NCBI GenBank assembly: GCA_018384055.1
Contig: JAHAZL010000066.1
Location: 1 to 35,931, forward strand
Reading direction: 5' to 3'
DNA length: 35,931 bases
From: Treponema sp.
GTDB taxonomy: Bacteria; Spirochaetota; Spirochaetia; Treponematales; Treponemataceae
This document shows, piece by piece, positions 1-7,401 of the stretch. Position numbers and translations under genes: made by a program. The first letter of the stretch is position 1. Every line of letters starts with the position of its first letter. Below the pieces are notes generated by a model that saw only the letters and a list, made by a program, of their open reading frames with translations, did no database searches and was not told the DNA's origin.

Positions 1-32
1 CATGTATTTTGTTGTTGCAGTAAGTTTGGCCT

Positions 33-54
33 TACGGTTGCAAGGGCAACCGTA
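33..54. other. Perfect inverted repeat at window edge
   Basis: TACGGTTGC (33-41) and GCAACCGTA (46-54) form a 9-bp perfect stem with a 4-base loop. It lies just beyond the 3' end of the minus-strand M15 peptidase gene, so it could protect or end that transcript, but no T-run follows it on either strand. The flanking bases 1-93 hold no gene I can support. Confidence 0.5.
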
Positions 55-93
55 TTCATTCCAGTAAAAATGGGCAATCCGGGCCTGCTGTAG

Positions 94-1035
94 TTAATCT
101 ATATTTTCCTTTGTCTTCATTTTGGCAATTAGTTCCGGATGATATTCAAAGTGCATATTATCCCAGATTGCCCAGTATCCGCCCCAGATGAATCCTTCGC
201 TTTCAAAGGCATCGATAACTTCCTTTGGAGGCATCCATCTTCCCTTGATTGAAGTCATCATCCATTTGTCTGGATTTTTGTCCCTTGCCCAGCTCCAGAA
301 AACTTCTCCGCCGTGATATGCAACGGGCAAAAGATCTATGGCAATCCCCAGGCTGTGGAAGGATTTTCGTTTTGTTCCGTCTATCTGCCGCCAGTTATAG
401 GCTGCGGCACTTTTAAGTTCCTTGATGAAGACTTTTACTTCCGGTGAAGTTTTTTCTGCTTTGAGGATTTTTGCCTCAACATTTTTCAGTGGCTCAAGAA
501 TTCTTTCGTGGACCCTTGTTCCTTTGCCAAGGAATTTTGTGGTGATTATATGGGGTTCTAGTTTTGCCCTGCTGTAGCTGGAATAAACTGCATCAAAAAA
601 AAACATTGGGGTTCCAGGTGCTTTCCTTCTGTTTTTTACTGTTCCGTATTCCTTTAGCCTTGCAATTTCTTCATCCGTAAAAGTTTTTGGATCCCTGAGT
701 TCATTGCTGTATTTGTAAACCACATGCCAGTATTCTTCTCTATTTATCAATTCTTCTTCTGGAAGAACAGAACCTTCTGCCCAATGAAAAGTGTGGGGGT
801 GTCCATAGTTTTCAAACTTGATTATCCAGTCGTTTTTTTCTTTGTCGAATTCAGCCTGAATTTTAAGATTGCTATAAGAATCCATCAGAATCTGAAGGTC
901 TTCTGGAATTGTTCTTTCAGGTTTGGGAGCTTGCTTTGGTTCATCCGATTTCGATTTACTCTTCCTGAATTCCCATCCGGAGGCAGGAAAAATCAATGAG
1001 GCCTGCAGCAGAAACAAAATCACAGTCTTAAGCAT
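94..1035 (-). CDS. Secreted M15-family peptidase (D-Ala-D-Ala carboxypeptidase/VanY-like)
   Basis: The protein has 313 residues. Residues 1-20 form a signal peptide (basic start, hydrophobic stretch, ending near PASG), followed by a Lys/Pro-rich linker, so the enzyme should act in the periplasm. The C-terminal half carries the M15 zinc signature: S-x-H-x3-G-x-A-x-D at about 225-234 (H227, D234) and W-D-x2-H-F-E-Y near 291-298 (H295). Family members cut D-alanyl-D-alanine bonds or peptidoglycan stem peptides; the exact substrate cannot be read from sequence. The start is the ATG at 1035, since it begins the signal peptide. It has no Shine-Dalgarno sequence, and a TATAAT lies six bases upstream, so the mRNA may be leaderless. 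It is divergent from gatB. Confidence 0.85.
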   Translation of the reverse strand: MLKTVILFLLQASLIFPASGWEFRKSKSKSDEPKQAPKPERTIPEDLQILMDSYSNLKIQAEFDKEKNDWIIKFENYGHPHTFHWAEGSVLPEEELINREEYWHVVYKYSNELRDPKTFTDEEIARLKEYGTVKNRRKAPGTPMFFFDAVYSSYSRAKLEPHIITTKFLGKGTRVHERILEPLKNVEAKILKAEKTSPEVKVFIKELKSAAAYNWRQIDGTKRKSFHSLGIAIDLLPVAYHGGEVFWSWARDKNPDKWMMTSIKGRWMPPKEVIDAFESEGFIWGGYWAIWDNMHFEYHPELIAKMKTKENID

Positions 1036-1047
1036 ATTTCAATTATA
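1036..1047 (-). promoter_or_regulatory. -10 element of a likely leaderless promoter (M15 peptidase)
   Basis: On the minus strand TATAAT (1047-1042) is followed by TGAAAT and then the ATG at 1035. Transcription would start at or next to the start codon. No good -35 hexamer is seen at 16-18 bp, so the call rests on the perfect -10 and the lack of a ribosome binding site. Confidence 0.5.
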
Positions 1048-1079
1048 CTTGTTTTTCCCTTGAAAATCGAGGTTACATG

Positions 1080-1207
1080 ACGCATACCGTCACCGAAAGA
1101 AGCTGCACGCATACCGTCATCGCGAGGAGGTTGCACGCATATATTCATCACGAGGAGGTTGCACGCTTACCGTCATCGCGAGGAGGCCTGCCGCCGTGGC
1201 GATCCAC
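1080..1207. repeat. 28-bp tandem repeat ending in a complete CATCGCGAGG...GGCGATCCAC element
   Basis: About 3.7 copies of a 28-bp unit run from 1080 to 1187, with the core GCACGCATACCGTCATCGCG and the tail AGGAGGTT. Copies start near 1077, 1105, 1133 and 1161. The last copy runs into a full element at 1171-1207 that begins CGTCATCGCGAGG and ends GTGGCGATCCAC. Only that copy carries both halves, which suggests that the 5' half was amplified. The array is open in the gatB frame but lies upstream of the gatB promoter, so it is not part of the protein. Confidence 0.8.
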
Positions 1208-1283
1208 CCATGCCTTTGCTTTACTGACTTGGCCTTTTTGGGGCATAAATGACGGGACTCGCAGATTTATGTCTTCATCACCG

Positions 1284-1312
1284 TTGAAAAACTCCCATTT
1301 CTTTTCTATAAT
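1284..1312 (+). promoter_or_regulatory. Sigma70-type promoter for gatB
   Basis: TTGAAA at 1284-1289, a 17-bp spacer, then TATAAT at 1307-1312. Transcription should start near 1319, leaving a leader of about 19 bases. The leader contains AGGA at 1328-1331, six bases before the ATG at 1338. This fixes the gatB start downstream of the repeat array. Confidence 0.8.
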
Positions 1313-1337
1313 ATTACAAATTTTTTTAGGATCTATT

Positions 1338-2876
1338 ATGGCAATCGAAAAATATGAAGTTGTAATCGGATGCGAAATCCATACTCAGTTACTTACTAAA
1401 ACAAAGGCTTTCTGTGCCTGTGAAAACCGTTACGGCGGAATGCCAAATACACGCGTATGTCCTGTATGTCTCGGACTCCCTGGTGCCATGCCACGCATTT
1501 CTAAAGGATATGTTGAACTTGGTGCCGTAGCAGGCCATGCGCTCAACTGCAAGATCGCCCGCTTTACAAAATTTGACCGCAAGCATTATTTCTATCCTGA
1601 CCTTGCAAAAGGCTATCAGATTACTCAGTACGATATTCCTCTTTGTACAGACGGATATGTAGACCTACCAATGATTCATTATCCGGAAGAAGAAAGGGCA
1701 GGCGGACCAAAATGCCGTCCAACAAACTTCAAGGGTGAACCTTGCATCGTGGAAGATGGAAAATACCGCCGTGTTCGCGTAGAACGCATTCACCTTGAAG
1801 AAGACGTAGGTAAGTCACTCCACTTGCAGGGTGCCCACTCATACATCGACTACAACCGCTGTGGAACACCGCTTATCGAAATCGTTACAAAGCCTGACAT
1901 GACATCCGGTGAAGAAGCTGCATTATTCTTCCAGACGGTTCAGGAAATCTTGCGCTATGTAAAAGTTACAAACGGTAACCTTGAAGAAGGTAATATGCGT
2001 TGTGATGCCAACATCAACCTCAACGTTTGGGAAGACGGAAAGGTTTACCACACACCGATTTCAGAAATCAAGAACCTCAACTCATTCCGCACAATCAAGG
2101 ATGCCTGTGCCTACGAAGCAAAGAGACAGCTTGAAGAATTCATCAACGACCGCCAGGAATTCAATGCCGGATTCAAGGTAACAATGGGTTGGGATGATGA
2201 TAAAAAGCAGACTGTTGTTCAGCGTACAAAGAACTCTTTCGTAGACTATCGCTTTGTTGTTGAACCGGACATCAAGCCTTTTACAGTTGAAGAAGAACTC
2301 ATCAAGCGTGCCTTTGACCGCGTAGGTGAACTTCCGGAAGCAAAGAGAACCCGCCTCAAGAAGGAATACGGACTTTCTGACTTTGATGTTCAGACTTTGA
2401 CAACAACCCGTGACCTTGCCATGTGGTTTGAAGATGCCGCAAAGAATGCAAAGGACGTTAAGAAGGTTGCCAACTGGATTCTTGCAGAACTCCTTGCAGT
2501 CCTCAACGAACAGAAAAAGACAATCCTGGATGTAACAATTACACCTGCTCATATTACAGAACTCGTCAACCTCATCGCCGACAAGAAGATTACCGGTGCA
2601 CAGGGTAAGACTGTATTTGCAAAGATGCTTGAAACAAACAAGATGCCTTCAGTAATCGCAAAGGAAGAAGGCATGGAAGTTGTTGCAGACGAAGGTGTCA
2701 TCGAAGCCATCGTTGATACAGTAATCGCCAACAATCCTAAGGCTGTTGCAGACTTCAAGGGCGGAAAGACAAACGTTGTGGGCTGGCTCTGTGGTCAGGT
2801 CATGAAGGAATCAAAGGGCAAGGCAAATCCTGCAGTTGCAAGCAAGCTTGTTGCTGCAAAACTTGCCGCACTCTGA
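1338..2876 (+). CDS. gatB: Aspartyl/glutamyl-tRNA(Asn/Gln) amidotransferase subunit B
   Basis: This is the 512-residue GatB subunit of the GatCAB complex. It phosphorylates and then amidates Glu-tRNA(Gln) or Asp-tRNA(Asn), using ammonia delivered by GatA. The N-terminal signature EVVIGCEIHTQL, the cysteine cluster around CPVCLGLPGAMP, the KHYFYPDL block and RCDANINLNV are all typical of the family. The C-terminal helical and YqeY-like tail is complete, and the length is close to the family's usual 475-510. I place the start at 1338, where a good promoter and an AGGA site precede it; the open frame upstream to 1077 only reads through repeats. gatA and gatC are not in this window, so the subunit genes are scattered or unlinked here. 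Confidence 0.97.
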   Translation: MAIEKYEVVIGCEIHTQLLTKTKAFCACENRYGGMPNTRVCPVCLGLPGAMPRISKGYVELGAVAGHALNCKIARFTKFDRKHYFYPDLAKGYQITQYDIPLCTDGYVDLPMIHYPEEERAGGPKCRPTNFKGEPCIVEDGKYRRVRVERIHLEEDVGKSLHLQGAHSYIDYNRCGTPLIEIVTKPDMTSGEEAALFFQTVQEILRYVKVTNGNLEEGNMRCDANINLNVWEDGKVYHTPISEIKNLNSFRTIKDACAYEAKRQLEEFINDRQEFNAGFKVTMGWDDDKKQTVVQRTKNSFVDYRFVVEPDIKPFTVEEELIKRAFDRVGELPEAKRTRLKKEYGLSDFDVQTLTTTRDLAMWFEDAAKNAKDVKKVANWILAELLAVLNEQKKTILDVTITPAHITELVNLIADKKITGAQGKTVFAKMLETNKMPSVIAKEEGMEVVADEGVIEAIVDTVIANNPKAVADFKGGKTNVVGWLCGQVMKESKGKANPAVASKLVAAKLAAL

Positions 2877-2925
2877 TTCAGCAGTATAATTTCAGCAATT
2901 GCACGGGAATGACCAATAAGTTCAA

Positions 2926-3168
2926 AAAGTGTCATTCTCGGGCTTGAACCGAAAATCCATTTAATTGCAATATAAGAGATTGTCGTGTCGAGCACGGCAA
3001 TCTCTTATACTTATTGGACAGCCCCATTTTTTTCGAGTTGATAATCCGTTAAGTCATTGCGAGGAGCCTGAGACGAAGCAATCTGTTTCGTCATTGCGAG
3101 CCCGGAACGGGCGTGGCAATCCACTTCTCTATCAAACTGTCATTGCCGGACTTGATCCGGCAATCTTA
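2926..3168. repeat. Mosaic cluster of small intergenic repeats between gatB and the GH3 gene
   Basis: The gap 2877-3271 contains no gene but at least five short elements: an imperfect one at about 2930-2957 (GTCATTCTCGGGCTTGAACC...AATCC); a long hairpin at 2971-3009 (listed separately); GTCATTGCGAGGAG...GAAGCAATCTG at 3053-3084; CGTCATTGCGAGCCC...GTGGCAATCCAC at 3089-3124; and GTCATTGCCGGACTTGATCC... at 3139-3166, a perfect 9-bp stem (3142-3150 with 3156-3164) around CTTGA. They share the pattern TCATT(G/C)... ending in GCAATC, seen as intergenic repeats in many bacterial genomes (recalled, not searched). Confidence 0.75.
2971..3009. repeat. 17-bp hairpin repeat
   Basis: TATAAGAGATTGTCGTG (2971-2987), loop TCGAG, then CACGGCAATCTCTTATA (2993-3009). 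All 17 positions pair, with a single T-G wobble. No T-run follows, so it is not a standard terminator, although it lies 95 bases after gatB and could stabilise the mRNA end. The core AGATTG...CAATCT links it to the neighbouring elements. Confidence 0.8.
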
Positions 3169-3176
3169 TTTTAAAA

Positions 3177-3205
3177 TTGTCAATTTAAATTTACCGATTT
3201 ATAAT
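3177..3205 (+). promoter_or_regulatory. Promoter of the GH3/radical SAM operon
   Basis: TTGTCA at 3177-3182, a 17-bp spacer, and TATAAT at 3200-3205. The predicted transcript start is near 3212, giving a leader of about 60 bases before the GH3 ATG. Confidence 0.75.
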
Positions 3206-3211
3206 GTTATT

Positions 3212-3248
3212 GAAATCCGTGCTGCTCTTATTTTTTTGAGTGGATTTC
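3212..3248 (+). promoter_or_regulatory. Inverted repeat at the 5' end of the GH3 leader
   Basis: GAAATCC (3212-3218) and GGATTTC (3242-3248) form a perfect 7-bp pair, with a further CTC/GAG pairing inside. It begins right at the predicted transcript start. It could be an operator for a repressor or a 5' stabilising hairpin; the sequence does not decide between these. Confidence 0.4.
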
Positions 3249-3271
3249 TTCTATATATCATGGAGGTCACA

Positions 3272-5521
3272 ATGGCTCGTGACGTTAAATCAATAGTTTC
3301 TAAAATGACATTGGAAGAAAAAGCTTCCCTCTGTTCCGGTGCAAGTTTCTGGGATACAAAACCTGTAGAACGTGTTGGCGTTCCTTCCGTAATGGTGTCG
3401 GATGGTCCCCATGGACTCCGCAAAATGAACAAGGACGGAACAACCCTTTCAACCGTATGTTTCCCTGCCGCCTGTGCAACTGCATCAAGTTTCGATACAG
3501 AACTTCTTGAAGAAATGGGAGATGCCCTTGGTCAGCAGTGCCGCGCACAGGATGTTTCCATTCTTCTTGGACCTGCCATGAACATCAAGCGCAGTCCTCT
3601 TTGTGGCCGCAACTTTGAATACATTTCAGAAGATCCTTACCTTTCAGGAAAAATTGCCGCAGCCCACATCCGCGGTGTCCAAAAGTGGAATGTAGGAACT
3701 TCCGTAAAGCACTTTGCTGCAAATAACCAGGAATATTTCCGCATGAGCGTTAGTTCCGAAATGGATGAAAGAACTCTCCGCGAAATCTACCTGAGCGGAT
3801 TTGAAATTGCCGTAAAGGAAAGCAAGCCAAAGACAATCATGGCAAGCTATAACCAGATCAACGGTGTATATTCAACAGAAAACAAAAAACTCCTTACGGA
3901 CATCCTTCGCAACGAATGGGGTTTTGATGGCTATGTAATGACAGACTGGGGTGCAGTTGCTGACCGTGCAAAGGGAATTGCAGCCGGCCTTGATCTTGAA
4001 ATGCCTGCAAGCGGCGGTGTAAACGATGCAAAGATTGTAGAAGCCGTAAAGGCCGGAAAACTTGATGAAAAACTTTTGGACAAGGCTGTAGAAAACATGC
4101 TCAATGTTCTTTTTGATTATGTGGACAATCCTCACGATGATGCCGTATTCGACAATGAACGCGATCACAAAAAGGCCGTTCAGATTGAAAGCGAATGTGC
4201 AGTCCTTCTTGAAAACAACGGAATCCTTCCTCTTAAAAAAGATGCAAAGGTCCTCTATGTTGGCGAATATGCAAAGGTTCCAAGATTTCAGGGTGGCGGT
4301 TCAAGCCACATTCATTGCTGCAAGATAACAAGTGCCCTTGATGTTGCACAGGAAAAGAACCGTTCAGTTGAATACTGCAAGGGTTTCCCTGCGGACAGGG
4401 ATCTGACTGACGAAAAGGAAATCAAGGCTGCCGTAGAAAAGGCTAAGGCTGCTGATGTTGTCGTAGTGTTTGCAGGCCTTCCTGATGTAATCGAAAGCGA
4501 AGGTTTTGACAGAAAGAACATGGATCTTCCTGCCTGCCAGAACAAGCTTATTTCTGAAATCCTCAAGGTAAACAAGAATGTTGTTGTGGTTCTTCATAAC
4601 GGTGCACCTGTAGTCCTTCCTTGGAGAAAGGAAACCGGTGCAATCCTTGAAATGTATCTTGGCGGTCAGGGTGTTGGAGAAGCAACTGACATGCTTTTGT
4701 ATGGCGAAGCAAATCCTTGCGGACACCTTGCAGAAACTTTCCCTCTCAGCGTGGAAGATACTCCATGTTACCTTTCTTTTGGCGGTGACGGAATTACAAC
4801 AAAATATGACGAAGGCATTTATGTAGGCTACCGTTATTATGAAAAGAAAAAGATTCCTGTTGCTTATGCTTTCGGATATGGACTTTCATACACGACTTTT
4901 GAAATCAGCAATCTTGTTTTGAGTTCTTCTGAACTTAAGGAAGGCGGAACTGTTACTGCTACAGTTGATGTTAAGAACACCGGCAATGTTGCAGGCAAGG
5001 AAGTCGTTCAGTTCTATGTTGCAGACAAAACAAAGACATTCGGTCGTCCAGTAAAGGAACTCAAGGGCTTTAAGAAAATCTATCTTGAACCTGGAGAAAC
5101 AAAGAAAGTTTCTGTTGAACTCGATTCTCGCAGCCTAAAGTACTATGAAGTAAGAATCAACGACTGGTATGCAAAGACAGGAGAATATGAAATCTGCGTT
5201 GGAAATTCCAGCGATAACATTCATGCCGTTGCAAAGTTGAACTATGTTTCAAGCCGTTATCTTCCATTGGAAATCAAGGGTGACACAACCTTCAGTGCCC
5301 TTCTTGAAGATCCAAGAACAGCTCCAGTTTTCAAGGCATATCTTGCTGAACACGACAAGGGCAGTGACGATACAGTTGTTGGCGACATGGGTGCTGCCGC
5401 AAAGGAAATGGCAGAAGCAATGTTCCAGGGATTCCCTCTAAAGTCTCTTTTCAGTTTTGGAATGGGAACAAGGGAAGAGGCCGAAAAACTCATAGCCGAC
5501 TTAAAGAAAGCAGTTGAATAA
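3272..5521 (+). CDS. Glycoside hydrolase family 3 beta-glucosidase
   Basis: This 749-residue GH3 enzyme should release glucose (or another monosaccharide) from the non-reducing end of beta-glucosides. The N-terminal TIM-barrel domain has VSDGPHGLR near 43-50, the KHFAANNQE block at about 146-154, and the catalytic nucleophile in GYVMTDWGA (D225). An alpha/beta sandwich domain follows, with the conserved YLGGQGVGEA block. A fibronectin-III-like domain (VDVKNTGNVAGKEVVQFYV) and a C-terminal extension complete the protein. No signal peptide is seen, so it is probably cytoplasmic and acts on imported oligosaccharides. The start at 3272 follows a GGAGG site; the longer upstream frame runs through intergenic repeats. 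Its 3' end overlaps the next gene by eight bases. Confidence 0.93.
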   Translation: MARDVKSIVSKMTLEEKASLCSGASFWDTKPVERVGVPSVMVSDGPHGLRKMNKDGTTLSTVCFPAACATASSFDTELLEEMGDALGQQCRAQDVSILLGPAMNIKRSPLCGRNFEYISEDPYLSGKIAAAHIRGVQKWNVGTSVKHFAANNQEYFRMSVSSEMDERTLREIYLSGFEIAVKESKPKTIMASYNQINGVYSTENKKLLTDILRNEWGFDGYVMTDWGAVADRAKGIAAGLDLEMPASGGVNDAKIVEAVKAGKLDEKLLDKAVENMLNVLFDYVDNPHDDAVFDNERDHKKAVQIESECAVLLENNGILPLKKDAKVLYVGEYAKVPRFQGGGSSHIHCCKITSALDVAQEKNRSVEYCKGFPADRDLTDEKEIKAAVEKAKAADVVVVFAGLPDVIESEGFDRKNMDLPACQNKLISEILKVNKNVVVVLHNGAPVVLPWRKETGAILEMYLGGQGVGEATDMLLYGEANPCGHLAETFPLSVEDTPCYLSFGGDGITTKYDEGIYVGYRYYEKKKIPVAYAFGYGLSYTTFEISNLVLSSSELKEGGTVTATVDVKNTGNVAGKEVVQFYVADKTKTFGRPVKELKGFKKIYLEPGETKKVSVELDSRSLKYYEVRINDWYAKTGEYEICVGNSSDNIHAVAKLNYVSSRYLPLEIKGDTTFSALLEDPRTAPVFKAYLAEHDKGSDDTVVGDMGAAAKEMAEAMFQGFPLKSLFSFGMGTREEAEKLIADLKKAVE

Positions 5522-7205
5522 AATTCTTCTTGTTTCCGTAAATGCAAGCTACATGCATACCAATGTGGCAATCAGGTCCCTCAAGGCTTATGCAGAAAAA
5601 TTTTTGTCTGCAGAAAAGATTAGTGTTGAAATTTCAGAGTTCACCATTAATCAGCCTGTGGGGGAAGTTCTCCGCAGCATTGGGTTTACTGAAGCTGACG
5701 CCGTTCTTTTTTCCACTTATATCTGGAATGCAGAATATGTCAGCAAACTTCTTCCCGATGTAAAGAAACTTTTGCCACAATGCATTCTTGGTGCAGGTGG
5801 ACCAGAATACGGTTACAGTGCAGAAAAATACCTCGGTTTAATTTCCGATCTTGATTTCATCATGTTCGGTGAAGGCGAAAAAACTTTTGCCGAACTTGCA
5901 GAAATTTTATGCGGCGGAAAAAAATATTCTTCTGTCAAAGGAATTTATTTCAGGGATGCTGACGGCAAAATAAAATTTTCCGGTGAGCAGCAGCCCATAG
6001 AAAATCTTGACGAGCTTCCATTTGCATATCCTGAAATACAAAAAGGGGACTTTGATCCCGACCACAAAATATATTACTACGAATCTACCCGCGGCTGTCC
6101 CTTTGGCTGCGCCTACTGCCTTTCTTCCGTAGACAAAAGGGTTCGCTTCAAGAGCCTGGAAAAAGTTCAGCAGGAACTGAAAATATTTCTTGAAGCCAAT
6201 GTTAAACTTGTAAAATTCATTGACCGTACCTACAATCTGAATCCCGACCGTTACATTCCCATATGGAAATACATTCTTGAAAATCACAACGGAAAGACAA
6301 TGTTTCATTTTGAAATAGAAGCGGAATATCTTTCGGACCATGCCCTTGCTTTCCTTCAGCAGGTACCGGGTGGAGTGATGCAGTTTGAAATGGGAGTTCA
6401 GTCGGCAAACAAAAAAACTTTAAAGGCTGTGAACCGTTCCGACAATGTTGAACTTCTTGCAGAAAAAATCCGCCGTATTCCAAAGACAATTCATCAGCAT
6501 CTGGATTTGATTGCAGGCCTTCCCTATGAAGACCTTGAAAGTTTTGGCAAGAGCTTTGATTTTGTAATGGCACTTAAGCCCGATGCCCTTCAGCTTGGAT
6601 TCCTAAAAATTCTAAATGGAACCCAGATGGCGGATATGGCTTTCGCTGGCGGCTGGAAATGGATGGAAACTCCTGCCTACGAGACTTTTTCCACTCCTTA
6701 TCTTTCCTTTAGGGATGTTGCTTTCCTAAAGGATGTTGAAGTTCTTACAGATGCATGCTGGAACAAAAAAACCTTTTCTTTCACAATGAACTACATCTTG
6801 AGGAAAACAAGTCCATGGAAATTTTTGTCGGCCCTTGCTGTCTTTGGACATAAACAGGGAACTTTTACTCAGGCGCGACGAGACCTTTATTGGTTTGACT
6901 TTCTCTATTCTTTTATGGATGGAAAAGAATCTACGGAAGAATTTGCAGAATTGAATTTTGAAGTTGCAAAGGAACTTCTGCGTTACGATTTTGTCCGTTC
7001 AGGCAAAAAAGGGAATTGGCCTGCATGGTATGAACATGTATATGACAAGGACAGGCATAAGATACTTCTTGATGAAAATGAAATTGACGGATGCAGCAGG
7101 ATTAAATTTGCCAACAGCGAATATGAAGTTTTCAAATACAATGTGGAATCGGAATTCCCTGAAAAATTCCCCGGTAACTTTGAGATTCTCATCAGGTATA
7201 GATAA
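5514..7205 (+). CDS. B12-binding-domain radical SAM protein (DUF4080-like)
   Basis: The 563-residue protein begins with a cobalamin-binding-like Rossmann domain (KILLVSVNASYMHTN, then VLFSTYIWN and GAGGPEYG, residues 3-130). The radical SAM core follows, with C-x3-C-x2-C as CPFGCAYC (C195, C199, C202). The C-terminal third resembles the DUF4080 domain found in this group. Such proteins cleave S-adenosylmethionine to a radical and usually modify a small molecule or tRNA; the substrate is unknown. The start is a TTG at 5514 inside the end of the GH3 gene. The conserved first strand begins immediately there, and no later start would keep it. The eight-base overlap with GH3 implies translational coupling, though the two functions have no obvious link. 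Confidence 0.85.
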   Translation: MNKILLVSVNASYMHTNVAIRSLKAYAEKFLSAEKISVEISEFTINQPVGEVLRSIGFTEADAVLFSTYIWNAEYVSKLLPDVKKLLPQCILGAGGPEYGYSAEKYLGLISDLDFIMFGEGEKTFAELAEILCGGKKYSSVKGIYFRDADGKIKFSGEQQPIENLDELPFAYPEIQKGDFDPDHKIYYYESTRGCPFGCAYCLSSVDKRVRFKSLEKVQQELKIFLEANVKLVKFIDRTYNLNPDRYIPIWKYILENHNGKTMFHFEIEAEYLSDHALAFLQQVPGGVMQFEMGVQSANKKTLKAVNRSDNVELLAEKIRRIPKTIHQHLDLIAGLPYEDLESFGKSFDFVMALKPDALQLGFLKILNGTQMADMAFAGGWKWMETPAYETFSTPYLSFRDVAFLKDVEVLTDACWNKKTFSFTMNYILRKTSPWKFLSALAVFGHKQGTFTQARRDLYWFDFLYSFMDGKESTEEFAELNFEVAKELLRYDFVRSGKKGNWPAWYEHVYDKDRHKILLDENEIDGCSRIKFANSEYEVFKYNVESEFPEKFPGNFEILIRYR

Positions 7206-7366
7206 AATGCAATGATTCTTCAAATGTAATTTTCGAAACCTGATTTCAATTCTTTTAATGCATTATTAACACAAATTTCCTGTCCTTTCCTGAAAAAAAA
7301 CATTTTTAATAATCAGTTTGGCGAAAAAATCCCTTAAAAAGGTTTTGACCTGCACATCATTTTCCC

Positions 7367-7395
7367 TTGACAATTTAGTAGTAGGAAAATAGAAT
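7367..7395 (+). promoter_or_regulatory. Near-consensus promoter, start codon at predicted +1
   Basis: TTGACA (7367-7372), a spacer of exactly 17 bp, and TAGAAT (7390-7395). The next six bases are ATAACT and then the ATG at 7402, so transcription is predicted to begin at the start codon. The preceding gap (7206-7366) is AT-rich and otherwise empty. Confidence 0.85.
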
Positions 7396-7401
7396 ATAAC
7401 T

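Noticed and set aside
1080..1187. CRISPR array
   Set aside because: The 28-bp units are directly joined without spacers and match dispersed intergenic repeats; no cas genes are near.
1077..1337. An 87-residue N-terminal extension of GatB in frame
   Set aside because: It reads through a tandem repeat, lies upstream of a good promoter and has no GatB-like sequence; AGGA and ATG at 1338 fit the family.
2082..2552. Long minus-strand frame (156 codons) opposite gatB
   Set aside because: It is a shadow of gatB codon pattern, has no family motifs and lies wholly inside a conserved gene.
3113..3271. A 53-residue N-terminal extension of the GH3 enzyme
   Set aside because: It starts inside a dispersed repeat and before the promoter at 3177-3205; GGAGG precedes the ATG at 3272.
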